NCBI GenBank assembly: GCA_964371945.1
Contig: CAYJPA010000103.1
Coordinates: 1-17,421, forward strand
From: CAYJPA01 sp964371945
Lineage (GTDB): Bacteria > Chloroflexota > Chloroflexia > Thermomicrobiales > UBA6265
Direction of reading: 5' to 3'
Length of the DNA stretch: 17,421 bases
In this document: in pieces, positions 7,072-15,136 of the stretch
Layout of the letters: each line of letters starts with the position of its first letter
Position numbering within the stretch: position 1 is the first letter of the stretch
Position numbers and translations under genes: made by a program
Notes under the pieces: generated by a model
What the model saw: the letters and a program-made list of their open reading frames with translations, nothing else
What the model was told of the DNA's origin: nothing
Databases searched by the model: none

Positions 7072-9504
7072 ATGCGCAAGTCAACATCGACCGTGATCAT
7101 CGGCGCCGGCATCGTTGGCTGCAGCGCGGCTTACTATCTGAGTCAATTCGGAGAAACCGACATCGTTGTTGTTGATGCCGGGCCGCTTTTTGCCACGGGC
7201 GGATCGACGTCACACGCTCCTGGTCTCGTTTTTCAGACCAATGGCTCCAAAATGATGACGAATCTGGCCCAGGAAACGGTTCGTGCGTACGGTTCGTTCG
7301 AGATTGACGGGCAACCCTGTTGGCACGAAGTGGGCAGCCTGGAGGTCGCCTGCACGCCGGAGCGATGGGCCGATTTGCATCGAAAACTGGGCTTCGCCCA
7401 CTCCTATGGACTCAAGGCGTCATTACTCTCCCCGGCTGAGACAGTCGAGCGCATCCCGCTTCTGGAAAAGTCAAAGATCCACGGCGCCTACTGGGTTCCT
7501 TCCGATGGTCTGGCGAAGGCCGTTCGCGTTTGCGAGGCAATGGCCCGCGTCGCGCGGAGCAAGGGCGTCGAATTCCACGGGCGGACCCCGGTGACCGGCA
7601 TTGAGGTTGTGGACGGCCGCGTTCGAGCGGTCGTTACGTCGCAAGGGCGGATCGCGACCGAGCGGGTGCTCATCTGCGCCGGGATCTGGGGTCCGAAGGT
7701 CGGCAGGATGGCAGGAATCCAGATACCGCTCATCCCGGTCGAGCATCAGATGACCTGGACCTCACCCCTTGTCGAGCTCGCCGGCGAAACACGAGAGATC
7801 GTGCATCCGATCCTGCGCCACCAGGACAAAGACATGTACTACCGGCAGTGGTTCGACGGCTACGGCGTCGGGTCATATCAGCACGATCCGAGACTGGTCG
7901 ATGCCGATAACATCAGAGCCCACGGCGAACCAGACGATGAGCCTGCCTCCAATCCATTTGTGGCCGAGGATTTCGAGGGTCCGTGGCGCGATGGCTGCGA
8001 ATTGATCGCGGCGCTTGGCAAGACGCGGATCGTCAACGCACATAACGGGATGTTCTCGTTCACGCCCGATTCGTTCCCGGTTCTGGGAGAGTCGGCGAAC
8101 GTGTCCGGATGCTGGGTAGCAGAGGCGGTCTGGGTGACCCACGGGGCCGGCGCGGGCCGGGCGATCGCGGAACTGATGACCATGGGGAAAGCCTGGATCG
8201 ATCTGCGCGAAGCCGGCGTCAACCGGTTCGAATCCCACCAAACGACGCGCGACTATGTCCGCGCCCGTGGCGCGCAGCAGTATCGCGAGGTCTACGACAT
8301 CATCCACCCGCTCCAGCCGATGGAGGAACCGCGGCCCTTGCGAACGAGCTCGTTCTACGAGCGAGAAAACGCGCTCGGCGCGGTCTTCTTCGAGGGCCGC
8401 GGATGGGAGCAACCCCGTTGGTACGAGTCCAACGTCGAGTTGTTGAATCGGTACCCGTCGCCACCGCGGTCTGGATGGGCAGCGCAATGCTGGTCGCCGA
8501 TTGCTGGAGCCGAGCATTTGGCGACTCGTGAGCTGGTCGGGATGTTCGATATGTCGCCGTTGCCGAAAATCGAAGTCAGCGGTCGCGGGGCGCTCGCGTT
8601 TTTACAACACGTGACGACCAATGATCTGAACAAGCCGGTCGGACGAGTTGTCTATACATTGATGCTGGACGAAATGGGCGGAATCAAGAGCGATATCACC
8701 GTCATCCGGCTCGGAAACAACCGCTTCCAGCTTGGTTGCAATGGATTGCTCGACCTTGCGTGGCTGCAACGGAACGCTCCGGCCGATGGATCGGTTCAGA
8801 TTCTCGACGTGACAGGTTCGCTCAGCTGCGTCGGCCTTTGGGGCCCGAAGGCGCGAGAAGTTCTCTCGCGCGTCTCGTCCTCAGATTTGTCGTTCCCTTA
8901 TTTTTCCGCTCGACCGATCGAGATCGGAGAAGTCCCGGTGACAACCGTGCGAGTCTCGTATGTCGGTGAATTGGGTTGGGAGCTTTACATACCGGTCGAG
9001 TACGGCGCACGCGTGTGGGACCATTTGTGGCAGGCCGGTCAATCGAGCGGCGTTATCGCTGCCGGACGCGCGGCCTTTGACACGTTGCGACTCGAGAAGG
9101 GGTACCGGCTCTGGGGCTCCGATATGCACACCGAGTACAACCCATACGAAGCCGGTATTGGATTTGCGGTCAAGCTCGATAAGGGCGATTTCATCGGACG
9201 TGATGCTCTGGTGCGAGCGAACGAATCCTCTCCAGAACGGCTCTTGTGCTGTCTGACGCTCGATGATCCAAACGCGGTTGTGTTGGGCAAGGAGCCAATC
9301 TGGGCCGGTGGTGACGTCGCCGGGTACGTCACCAGCGCGGGGTATGGTTTCAGCGTCGGACGAGGTATCGCCTACGGCTACCTGCCGGCAGCAGTCGCGG
9401 CGGTCAGAGCACCCGTCGAAATCGAGTACTTCGGTCAATGCCTCACGGCAACCGTCGCCCGAGACCCACTCTTCGATCCCAAGGGCGCTCGCCTTCGATC
9501 ATAG
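7072..9504 (+). CDS. FAD-dependent oxidoreductase / GcvT aminomethyltransferase fusion (dimethylglycine or sarcosine dehydrogenase-like)
   Basis: 810-residue two-part enzyme. The ATG at 7072 is preceded by GAGGA with 6-nt spacing. Residues 1-370 form a DAO-type FAD domain: dinucleotide motif GAGIVG (11-16), an acidic Asp35 ending the second strand, and GSTSHAPGL, whose His48 aligns with the covalent flavin histidine of dimethylglycine and sarcosine dehydrogenases (from family memory). A short middle domain (about 370-425) leads to a GcvT-like folate-binding region (about 430-705) and the GcvT C-terminal barrel (about 715-805). Known relatives oxidatively demethylate N-methylglycines and pass the one-carbon unit to tetrahydrofolate. 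The exact substrate cannot be read from sequence. Length and domain order are normal, and no frameshift is seen. Confidence 0.9.
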   Translation: MRKSTSTVIIGAGIVGCSAAYYLSQFGETDIVVVDAGPLFATGGSTSHAPGLVFQTNGSKMMTNLAQETVRAYGSFEIDGQPCWHEVGSLEVACTPERWADLHRKLGFAHSYGLKASLLSPAETVERIPLLEKSKIHGAYWVPSDGLAKAVRVCEAMARVARSKGVEFHGRTPVTGIEVVDGRVRAVVTSQGRIATERVLICAGIWGPKVGRMAGIQIPLIPVEHQMTWTSPLVELAGETREIVHPILRHQDKDMYYRQWFDGYGVGSYQHDPRLVDADNIRAHGEPDDEPASNPFVAEDFEGPWRDGCELIAALGKTRIVNAHNGMFSFTPDSFPVLGESANVSGCWVAEAVWVTHGAGAGRAIAELMTMGKAWIDLREAGVNRFESHQTTRDYVRARGAQQYREVYDIIHPLQPMEEPRPLRTSSFYERENALGAVFFEGRGWEQPRWYESNVELLNRYPSPPRSGWAAQCWSPIAGAEHLATRELVGMFDMSPLPKIEVSGRGALAFLQHVTTNDLNKPVGRVVYTLMLDEMGGIKSDITVIRLGNNRFQLGCNGLLDLAWLQRNAPADGSVQILDVTGSLSCVGLWGPKAREVLSRVSSSDLSFPYFSARPIEIGEVPVTTVRVSYVGELGWELYIPVEYGARVWDHLWQAGQSSGVIAAGRAAFDTLRLEKGYRLWGSDMHTEYNPYEAGIGFAVKLDKGDFIGRDALVRANESSPERLLCCLTLDDPNAVVLGKEPIWAGGDVAGYVTSAGYGFSVGRGIAYGYLPAAVAAVRAPVEIEYFGQCLTATVARDPLFDPKGARLRS

Positions 9505-9524
9505 AACCGTAAGTCAGGTGTAGG

Positions 9525-9544
9525 GGCAGACCGCCGTGTCTGCC
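9525..9544. terminator. Hairpin between convergent genes, repeat-like
   Basis: GGCAGAC (9525-9531) pairs with GTCTGCC (9538-9544) around CGCCGT, inside the 110-bp gap between two convergent genes. Either strand could use it as a terminator, although T-runs are weak. The surrounding TAGGGGCAGAC wording resembles short intergenic palindromes I recall from Chloroflexota genomes, so it may also be a copy of a dispersed repeat. Confidence 0.45.
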
Positions 9545-9614
9545 ATTGTCAAAAGTCGCGATGCTGGCAAAGGAAACCGTCTTCATCCAACGAATGAACG
9601 GCCCTCGGAATTTG

Positions 9615-10583
9615 CTATCTCTTCATACGCGGATCGAGCGCATCGCGAAGTCCGTCCCCGAGAAAATTGAAGGCCAGCACCGTCAATGAGAGCGCGGCGG
9701 CCGGGAAGATCAGCATGTACGGGTGCGATCGCATGTTGGGGATTGCTTCGCTGATCATCAAACCCCAGCTCGGCATCGGCGGAATCACGCCAAGGCCCAA
9801 AAAGCTGATACCGGCTTCAGAGAGGATCGCGCTCGGAATGCCGAGTGTTGCAGCGACGACGATCGGCGCGACCGTGTTCGGCAGCAAATGCCTGAACATG
9901 AGCCTTGAATGCCCTGCCCCGAGACCTCTGGCAGCTTCAATGAACTCCTTCTCCTTGAGCGACATCGTGTTCGCCCGCACGATCCGCGCGATCGTCAACC
10001 AGCTGATCAGCCCGAGACCGACATACACGCCGACCAATCCGCCGGTCTTTCCATCCATCCAGGAGATCACGTGCCAGAAGCCGCCTGGTTTGCTGTTGAT
10101 GGTGCCTCGCAGGAAAGTCATGATCAGGATCACGAAGAGCAGGTTTGGCAGCGCATAGAGGATGTCGACCGCCCGCATGATGAGCGTATCGGTTTTCCCG
10201 CCCGCGTAACCGGCAAACAGCCCGACTGGTACACCGACCACTAGAATCACGAATTGGACGACAAAGCCGACCGTCAGCGAAATCCTGGCTCCGTAAACCA
10301 TACGCACGAAGATGTCGCGGCCAAGTTGATCCGTGCCCATCGGGTGATCACGAGTCGGTCCCTTGTAGACCACGTCGTAATGCTGTTCCGCATAGTGGAA
10401 GGGCAAAAACCGCGGCAGCACGACCGCGCATACCGCGAGGGCGATGATGAAGAGGCCGGAGGCGAATGCCAACCGGTTTCGCCGGAGCCGGTGCAGCGCT
10501 CCGCTCCAAAGACTCTCGATTGGTCGATGGTCATCGAGCGTTGCCGCCGGTTCTCGCGCCGCGGCCGATGCGACCGCGCTCAT
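9615..10583 (-). CDS. dppC: ABC transporter permease, peptide/nickel type (DppC-like)
   Basis: 322-residue inner-membrane permease of a peptide/nickel/opine (PepT class) ABC importer. I start it at ATG 10583, which overlaps the stop of the upstream permease as ATGA, the usual sign of translational coupling; the frame is open to 11324, but that part is antisense-like filler within the partner gene. An N-terminal cytoplasmic arm is followed by helix 1 (about 38-56), a periplasmic HPMGTDQLGRDIF motif (80-92) typical of DppC, and further helices. The EAA loop EAARGLGAGHSRLMFRHLLP (216-235) is the site that docks with the ATPase. The C-terminus GDGLRDALDPRMKR is characteristic. No ATPase gene follows it. 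Confidence 0.92.
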   Translation of the reverse strand: MSAVASAAAREPAATLDDHRPIESLWSGALHRLRRNRLAFASGLFIIALAVCAVVLPRFLPFHYAEQHYDVVYKGPTRDHPMGTDQLGRDIFVRMVYGARISLTVGFVVQFVILVVGVPVGLFAGYAGGKTDTLIMRAVDILYALPNLLFVILIMTFLRGTINSKPGGFWHVISWMDGKTGGLVGVYVGLGLISWLTIARIVRANTMSLKEKEFIEAARGLGAGHSRLMFRHLLPNTVAPIVVAATLGIPSAILSEAGISFLGLGVIPPMPSWGLMISEAIPNMRSHPYMLIFPAAALSLTVLAFNFLGDGLRDALDPRMKR

Positions 10584-11509
10584 GATCGAATCCGCGGGTC
10601 GAGCAACGGGTACAGCATGTCGACCACCAAATTCATGATCGAGATGACAGCTCCAAAAAGGAGCACGGTTCCCAGGATCACCGGATAATCGCGCTCCGAG
10701 ATGCTCTGCACGAAATACCTGCCCAGTCCAGGAATCGAGTAGACCGTTTCGACGAAGAACGACCCCGTCACCACATCGGCCATGATGATTCCCGAAACCG
10801 TCAGCACCGGGAGGAGCGAATTTCGAACCGCGTGTCGCATGATCACAGTTCGGGAATGGAGCCCTTTTGCCCTGGCGGTCCGAACATAATCCGTCGAAAG
10901 CACTTCGAGCATGCTCGAGCGGGTGTATCGCGCAAGCACCGCCGAAGGGTAGAGCGCAAGCGCCACCGCCGGGACGAGAACCTTGGTACTTGCGATTCCA
11001 TCCCAGCCGCCGGTAGGGACCAGGTGGAACGTGCTTGCAAAGAGCAGCACCAGTAATGAAACGATCACATATGACGGCGTCGAGATTCCCGCGATTGCGA
11101 TGAAACCGGAAATGTAGTCGATCGACGTGTTGTGCTTGATCGCACCGATTGTTCCGAGCGTGATGCCGGTTACCAGGGCGATCGCCATCGCAACTAAACC
11201 CAGTTTCAACGAAACCGGAAAGGTCGTTCCGATGATATCGGTAACTGTGCGTGAGCGCTGGGTGAAAGAGGGCCCAAAATCGCCGTGTAGTACATTCCAG
11301 AGGTAATCGATGTACTGGCGCCACAACGGTTGGTCCAAACCGTACGCTTCATTCAGGCGCTTGAGCACGATCGGTGGCACAGGTTTTTCGCCCTGAGACC
11401 ATGGACCTCCTGGAGTTGCGTGAATAAGCAAGAATGTCAACGTGTAGATCGCAAGCAACGTGGGAACAAGGAGCAACAACCTGCGGACTATGTACTCGCC
11501 ACGTCCCAT
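10580..11509 (-). CDS. dppB: ABC transporter permease, peptide/nickel type (DppB-like)
   Basis: 309-residue partner permease. ATG 11509 begins MGRGEYIVRRLLLLVP, the standard DppB-type N-terminus with helix 1 at about 9-30; the ribosome site is weak (only an AAGAA-like stretch). The conserved periplasmic LNEAYGLDQPLWRQY (52-66) and HGDFGPSF follow, then five more helices. The coupling loop YVRTARAKGLHSRTVIMRHA lies at 208-227, and the gene ends in DPRIRS. It overlaps the next permease by 4 bp. Upstream lie the scaffold gap and the binding-protein gene in the same orientation, so these three most likely form one importer operon. Confidence 0.92.
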   Translation of the reverse strand: MGRGEYIVRRLLLLVPTLLAIYTLTFLLIHATPGGPWSQGEKPVPPIVLKRLNEAYGLDQPLWRQYIDYLWNVLHGDFGPSFTQRSRTVTDIIGTTFPVSLKLGLVAMAIALVTGITLGTIGAIKHNTSIDYISGFIAIAGISTPSYVIVSLLVLLFASTFHLVPTGGWDGIASTKVLVPAVALALYPSAVLARYTRSSMLEVLSTDYVRTARAKGLHSRTVIMRHAVRNSLLPVLTVSGIIMADVVTGSFFVETVYSIPGLGRYFVQSISERDYPVILGTVLLFGAVISIMNLVVDMLYPLLDPRIRS

Positions 11510-11579
11510 GCGTTCTTATCTACCAGTAACTGAATATGCGTTGATCATGGCGAACACTCGTTTCTGAAGGGTCTGACTA

Positions 11580-11790
11580 GATTGCGGAAAGGAGCGACGG
11601 CCCGGGGGGGGGGGGGGGGGCCCCCCCGGGGGCGGGTGGCCGGGGTTGTGTGGGGGGGTCGTGGTGGTTGGGGGATTGACCGCCGCAAGGTGGNNNNNNN
11701 NNNGCCGCTGTTTGCTTTGGGTGTTGATTCCCCCGGTCAAGGCCGGGCGGGCCGGGGGGGGGCTTGGGCCCCCCCCCCGGTTCCGGATCG
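11580..11790. other. Scaffold gap with flanking poly-G/poly-C of doubtful quality
   Basis: Ten Ns occupy 11694-11703. They are flanked by G17 followed by C7 (11604-11627), a G-rich stretch to about 11675, and a C10 run (11769-11778), unlike anything else in the window. This looks like read-end error joined by scaffolding, not biology. The true distance between the binding protein and the first permease is unknown, and a small gene could be missing. Nothing else in 11510-11795 can be supported as a gene. Confidence 0.85.
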
Positions 11791-11795
11791 CCGGT

Positions 11796-13511
11796 TTAGT
11801 GTGCTTCGATCTTGATCGTTCGGAGATGAACGACAGAAAGGAGCGGTTGGAGGTAGATGTCCTTCACCCAGGGCTTGACAGCGCGGAACGCCTTCCCATG
11901 GAGAATCGGAATTGCCGGCACCTGCTCCATGAAGATGACCTCTGCTCGAGCGTATTGCTGGTTGCGCTCTTCGGTGTTGGTGTTTACCTGAGCGGCCGCG
12001 ACCAGTTCGTCGAACTCCGGGTACGACCAGTGGTTGCGATAGTGATCGCTCGCGGTCGTGAAGTTCTGATTGAACCAGTTTGAGGCGTCCGCGAAGTCCG
12101 ATCCCCACGAGCCGGTATAGATGTTGAACGGTTGCGTTTCGCGCGACGCCCGCCAGTCGATATAGGCGCTGTCTTCGATCGGCGCAAGCGTGATCGTTAT
12201 GCCCAGGTTTGTCTGCCAGGTGGCCTGCAGATACTGGACGACCGTCGTGTAAAACTGATTGCTGATGAACGTCAATTCCAGATTGACCGAGGCCGGGTCG
12301 ATACCCGCGCTCGCGAGCAAAGCCTGCGCGGCGGCGACATCTTCCGTTACCGCGGACTCCGGATTGTTGCCTGGAATATTCGCCGGCAACATCGAGTAGG
12401 CGGGAGCGTACTGATTGGTCAAGACCGTCTCCGCGAGCGTCTTGCGATCGACCGCCTTGGACAACGCCTGCCGGAACTCGACCTTGTCGGTCGGCACGTT
12501 GGTGGCGTCGCAGACAACAAAATAGGTATTCGAGCGTTCGAACGTGATCAAGCTCGCCGCCGCGGCGGGATCAGCGAGTAGACGATCGAGGTCCGGACCC
12601 TCGGGAGCGCAATAGTCGAGCTCGTCGTTCTCGAATGCGACTAGTGACTGGGCCGCTGTGTCCGCGAGGATCATGTACTCGGCGCGACCAAGGGTTGGCT
12701 TATCGCCGTAGTACGCCTGATTAGCCTCGAGCACGATCGATTGATCGTGAGCCCACTCGGTCATGACGAAAGGACCGTTGGTGACGATGTTCCCTGCCGA
12801 GACCCAATCCACGCCCTTCTCGTCGATGACATGCTTTGGAACTGGATAGTAGGTCCAGGTCGACGCCAGGAGTGGGAAGAACGCGGTCGAACCTTCGAGC
12901 GTGACAACGAGCGTGGCCTCGTCCGGGGCCGCAACACCGAGATCGTCCAGCGTCAATTCGCCATTCGAGATCTTCTCGGCATTCTTGATGGGGTAGAGTG
13001 CTGACATGTATTCTGACGCGGTTTCGGGATCGAGCACGCGCTTCCAACTCCACACAAAGTCATTCGCGTTCAACGGCGTGCCGTCGGACCACGTGACGCC
13101 CGGCCGGATGTGGAAGGTGAACTCGGTCGCGTCGGCGTTCACGTCGAAGCTCTCGGCAACGCGAGGAACGACTTCACCGGTGCGTTGATCGACTCCGACC
13201 AATCCGTCGAAGATATTGAAGAAGATATTGAGCTCATCGTCTCCGTAGCTGACGCCCGGGTCCAGGGTGGTTGGCTCGAGCGTCGGCAACCGCATAACCT
13301 GCTCTGTCGCCAGTTCGCCGGCGAACGGCGCCCAATCGCCAGCTTCGGGTGTCGCTTGCGCAAGCGCCGATCGCGCACCGATGCCGGCAAGAGTCGCGTA
13401 GGCACCGGTTGCCAGAAGACCCTGCATCATTCGCCGGCGGTTGAACTGCCGTTCAGTGAGGCGCTTGCCATTCCTCATAAAATAGCCGAGATCCCGAGTG
13501 ACATCGCTCAT
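11796..13511 (-). CDS. Peptide/nickel-type ABC transporter substrate-binding protein, Tat-exported
   Basis: 571-residue family-5 extracellular solute-binding protein (OppA/DppA type) that would capture oligopeptides or a similar ligand for the two permeases next to it. The start at 13511 is fixed by GAGGGAG six bases upstream; an ATG at 13526 would place that site inside the gene. Twin arginines NRRRMM (24-29) precede a hydrophobic stretch and a likely cleavage near ALA-QA (about 51), so export is probably by Tat; there is no lipobox cysteine. The mature part shows PTLDPGVSYGDDELN and GLVGVDQRTGEVVP, then GVTWSDGTPLNANDFVWSWKR, all typical of the family. Ligand identity cannot be read from sequence. 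Its 3' end lies 18 bp from poor-quality sequence. Confidence 0.92.
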   Translation of the reverse strand: MSDVTRDLGYFMRNGKRLTERQFNRRRMMQGLLATGAYATLAGIGARSALAQATPEAGDWAPFAGELATEQVMRLPTLEPTTLDPGVSYGDDELNIFFNIFDGLVGVDQRTGEVVPRVAESFDVNADATEFTFHIRPGVTWSDGTPLNANDFVWSWKRVLDPETASEYMSALYPIKNAEKISNGELTLDDLGVAAPDEATLVVTLEGSTAFFPLLASTWTYYPVPKHVIDEKGVDWVSAGNIVTNGPFVMTEWAHDQSIVLEANQAYYGDKPTLGRAEYMILADTAAQSLVAFENDELDYCAPEGPDLDRLLADPAAAASLITFERSNTYFVVCDATNVPTDKVEFRQALSKAVDRKTLAETVLTNQYAPAYSMLPANIPGNNPESAVTEDVAAAQALLASAGIDPASVNLELTFISNQFYTTVVQYLQATWQTNLGITITLAPIEDSAYIDWRASRETQPFNIYTGSWGSDFADASNWFNQNFTTASDHYRNHWSYPEFDELVAAAQVNTNTEERNQQYARAEVIFMEQVPAIPILHGKAFRAVKPWVKDIYLQPLLSVVHLRTIKIEAH

Positions 13512-13649
13512 AGATGACTCCCTCAACTCTTGACGGCCGGTGTTTCACTCCGTGATGCGATCGCGTCAAACGACGACGGCGATCTTGCGCTGTGGCAGAG
13601 AACTGCTGTGGCGCGTTGCTACTCGAAGACCGGCTCCGGTGGAGCAAGG

Positions 13650-13976
13650 CTAACAGCGCCCACGTTGATCGTCAATTGAACGTTCGGCGCATTTTCCATA
13701 GAGAACCGCCGGATTCATTGACCGGCGGCTTCTTCTGAAATGTCGCTCGGTGGGGTTTGGGATCAGCCGGTCGAGGCGCCCGATTTCCATTCTCCGGACG
13801 CTTCGTCCTGGTGAAGCTTTTTTCACAGCTCCCCATGCGACCCGGTGCGCCCGCTCTTCGTCGTGCTTGTACTCATCCCAGGCGTTGTTGACGGCTTCCT
13901 TGTAGATTTCCCGTGCGTGTGCTGGGAGATTCTCGCGAACGCTATGCGGGAGCTTAGTCTTGGCTTCGTATGGCAT
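13650..13976 (-). CDS. chaB: ChaB-family protein, apparently frameshifted
   Basis: The first 53 residues (MPYEAKTKLPHSVRENLP, then AREIYKEAVNNAWDEYKHDE and RAHRVAWGAVKK) are clearly ChaB, a small soluble family first named as a cation-transport regulator. AGGAGG seven bases before ATG 13976 is the best ribosome site in the window. After AVKK the as-read frame continues to 108 aa with Arg-rich, non-ChaB sequence and runs through a hairpin. Removing one A from the A6 run (plus-strand T6 at 13818-13823) instead gives LHQDEASGEWKSGASTG and a TGA at 13763-13765, a normal ChaB ending and a 69-aa protein. I therefore think the native gene is 13763-13976 with an indel here, biological or sequencing. 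Confidence 0.8.
   Translation of the reverse strand: MPYEAKTKLPHSVRENLPAHAREIYKEAVNNAWDEYKHDEERAHRVAWGAVKKASPGRSVRRMEIGRLDRLIPNPTERHFRRSRRSMNPAVLYGKCAERSIDDQRGRC
13706..13728 (-). terminator. Hairpin downstream of chaB
   Basis: CCGCCGG (13706-13712) pairs with CCGGCGG (13722-13728) around a nine-base loop. On the minus strand the stem is followed by TTCTCTATGG. It lies about 35-57 bp after the ChaB stop predicted once the frameshift is corrected, the right place for a terminator, whereas it would be inside the gene if the 108-residue frame were real. Confidence 0.5.
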
Positions 13977-14042
13977 ATTCGATCCTCCTGGATGTACCGG
14001 CGGATGCCGTTACTGAGCAACTGCAGCTCCGTGCCAGGCTGT

Positions 14043-15041
14043 CTATCCTTTGAGTACTTGGGGGTTGACGCAGTGGGGAGGCGTCTGGCCGCGGATCACC
14101 GCGAGCGCATTCTCGGCGGCGAGGCTCGCCATCTTGTCACGTGTCGCAACACTGGCTGATGCGATATGCGGCACGACGATGCAGTTCGGCATCGTGATCA
14201 GCGGGTGATCGGCCGGCAGCGGCTCGGGATCGGTGACGTCGAGGGCAGCGCTCCAGATCGTGCTGTCGCGAAGCGCGCGCGTTAGCGCGTCGGTATCAAC
14301 CACGGCACCACGAGCAGCATTGACAAGTACGGCTTCGCGCTTCATCAGGCCGAGCTCGCGATCGCTGATCAGATGATGCGTTTCCGAGGTCAACGCGCAG
14401 TGCAACGTGACGAAATCCGACTCTTTGAGCAGTTGATCGAATTCGACAAAGGTGACACCGAGCTCATTCGCCGCCGTTTCATCCTGGTACGCGTCGTAAG
14501 CAAGAATGTTCATGTCGAACCCGCGGGCGCGCTTCGCGATCTCTTTGCCGATCCGGCCGAACCCGACGATGCCAATTGTCGATTTGTAGAGATCCCGGCC
14601 GAGCAGAAGCGTCGGGCTCCATGTGACCCATTTGCCCTCGCGAACGTAATTGACGCCCTCCATTACCCGGCGCGCTGCCGCCGCGAGCAGGGTGAACGCG
14701 AAGTCGGCGGTGGTTTCGGTCAGAACCCCCGGGGTGTTGCAAATCGCGACACCGCGCTCGGTGGCGGCGGGAACGTCGATGTTGTCGTAACCGACCGCGA
14801 AGTTGCTGACGACCTTGAGGGTCGGATGGCGATCGAGCAGCGACGGCGTGATCTTCTCGGTCAGGATGATCACAGCGCCCGCGGCGTTTTTGAGCAACAC
14901 TTCCAGCTCAGCGGCAGTCGGGGGCAGTTCGCCCGGATAGACCCGCAATTCGACATCGCCCGCTTGCTCGGCGTCGTGCAGGAGCTTCATCCCCGCGACT
15001 GGGATCGTCCTCGTCACGGCCAGAATCGCGCGTTCGCCCAT
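14043..15041 (-). CDS. D-2-hydroxyacid dehydrogenase (glyoxylate/hydroxypyruvate reductase-like)
   Basis: 332-residue NAD(P)-dependent D-isomer-specific 2-hydroxyacid dehydrogenase; closest in style to GyaR-type glyoxylate reductases and glycerate dehydrogenases, which interconvert 2-oxo acids and D-2-hydroxy acids. ATG 15041 follows GGGAGGG by 4-5 bases. The Rossmann motif GFGRIG is at 160-165, with Asp183 ending the next strand, which favours NAD over NADP. The catalytic set is complete: Arg244 (NAARG), Glu273 (DPEP) and His292 (PHIAS). FAVGYDNIDV (81-90) and NTPGVLTETTADF (102-114) are the usual substrate-domain motifs. Phosphoglycerate dehydrogenase is less likely without an ACT domain. 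It lies between terC (96 bp upstream) and chaB (66 bp downstream). Confidence 0.9.
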   Translation of the reverse strand: MGERAILAVTRTIPVAGMKLLHDAEQAGDVELRVYPGELPPTAAELEVLLKNAAGAVIILTEKITPSLLDRHPTLKVVSNFAVGYDNIDVPAATERGVAICNTPGVLTETTADFAFTLLAAAARRVMEGVNYVREGKWVTWSPTLLLGRDLYKSTIGIVGFGRIGKEIAKRARGFDMNILAYDAYQDETAANELGVTFVEFDQLLKESDFVTLHCALTSETHHLISDRELGLMKREAVLVNAARGAVVDTDALTRALRDSTIWSAALDVTDPEPLPADHPLITMPNCIVVPHIASASVATRDKMASLAAENALAVIRGQTPPHCVNPQVLKG

Positions 15042-15058
15042 CGAACCCTCCCGTCATT

Positions 15059-15069
15059 TCACACTGTGA
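15059..15069 (-). promoter_or_regulatory. Small palindrome upstream of the dehydrogenase, operator-like
   Basis: TCACA-C-TGTGA is an exact 5-bp inverted repeat with a one-base centre, 17 bp upstream of the dehydrogenase ATG and just before its ribosome site. A repressor bound here could block the gene. It is short enough to occur by chance. Confidence 0.2.
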
Positions 15070-15136
15070 TCGCCCCACCTTAAGGATGCGACAGCATAGC
15101 GAAAAGTAGGAAAAGATGCGCGGTGTCGAGAGAAAG

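Noticed and set aside
8225..8240. GGTTCGAATCCCACCA, which looks like a tRNA T-arm and 3' end
   Set aside because: It lies within the strongly coding FAD/GcvT gene, the flanks do not form a T-stem, and no anticodon or acceptor stem lies upstream.
7873..8517. 214-codon open frame on the minus strand
   Set aside because: It is antisense to the FAD/GcvT fusion; high GC produces long empty frames, and no domain or ribosome site supports it.
10584..11324. N-terminal extension of the DppC-like permease
   Set aside because: The translation is unlike any permease and overlaps dppB; the ATGA overlap at 10580-10583 gives the real start.
11582..12083. Plus-strand open frames across the N run
   Set aside because: They consist of poly-Gly/Arg from poor-quality sequence and antisense to the binding-protein gene.
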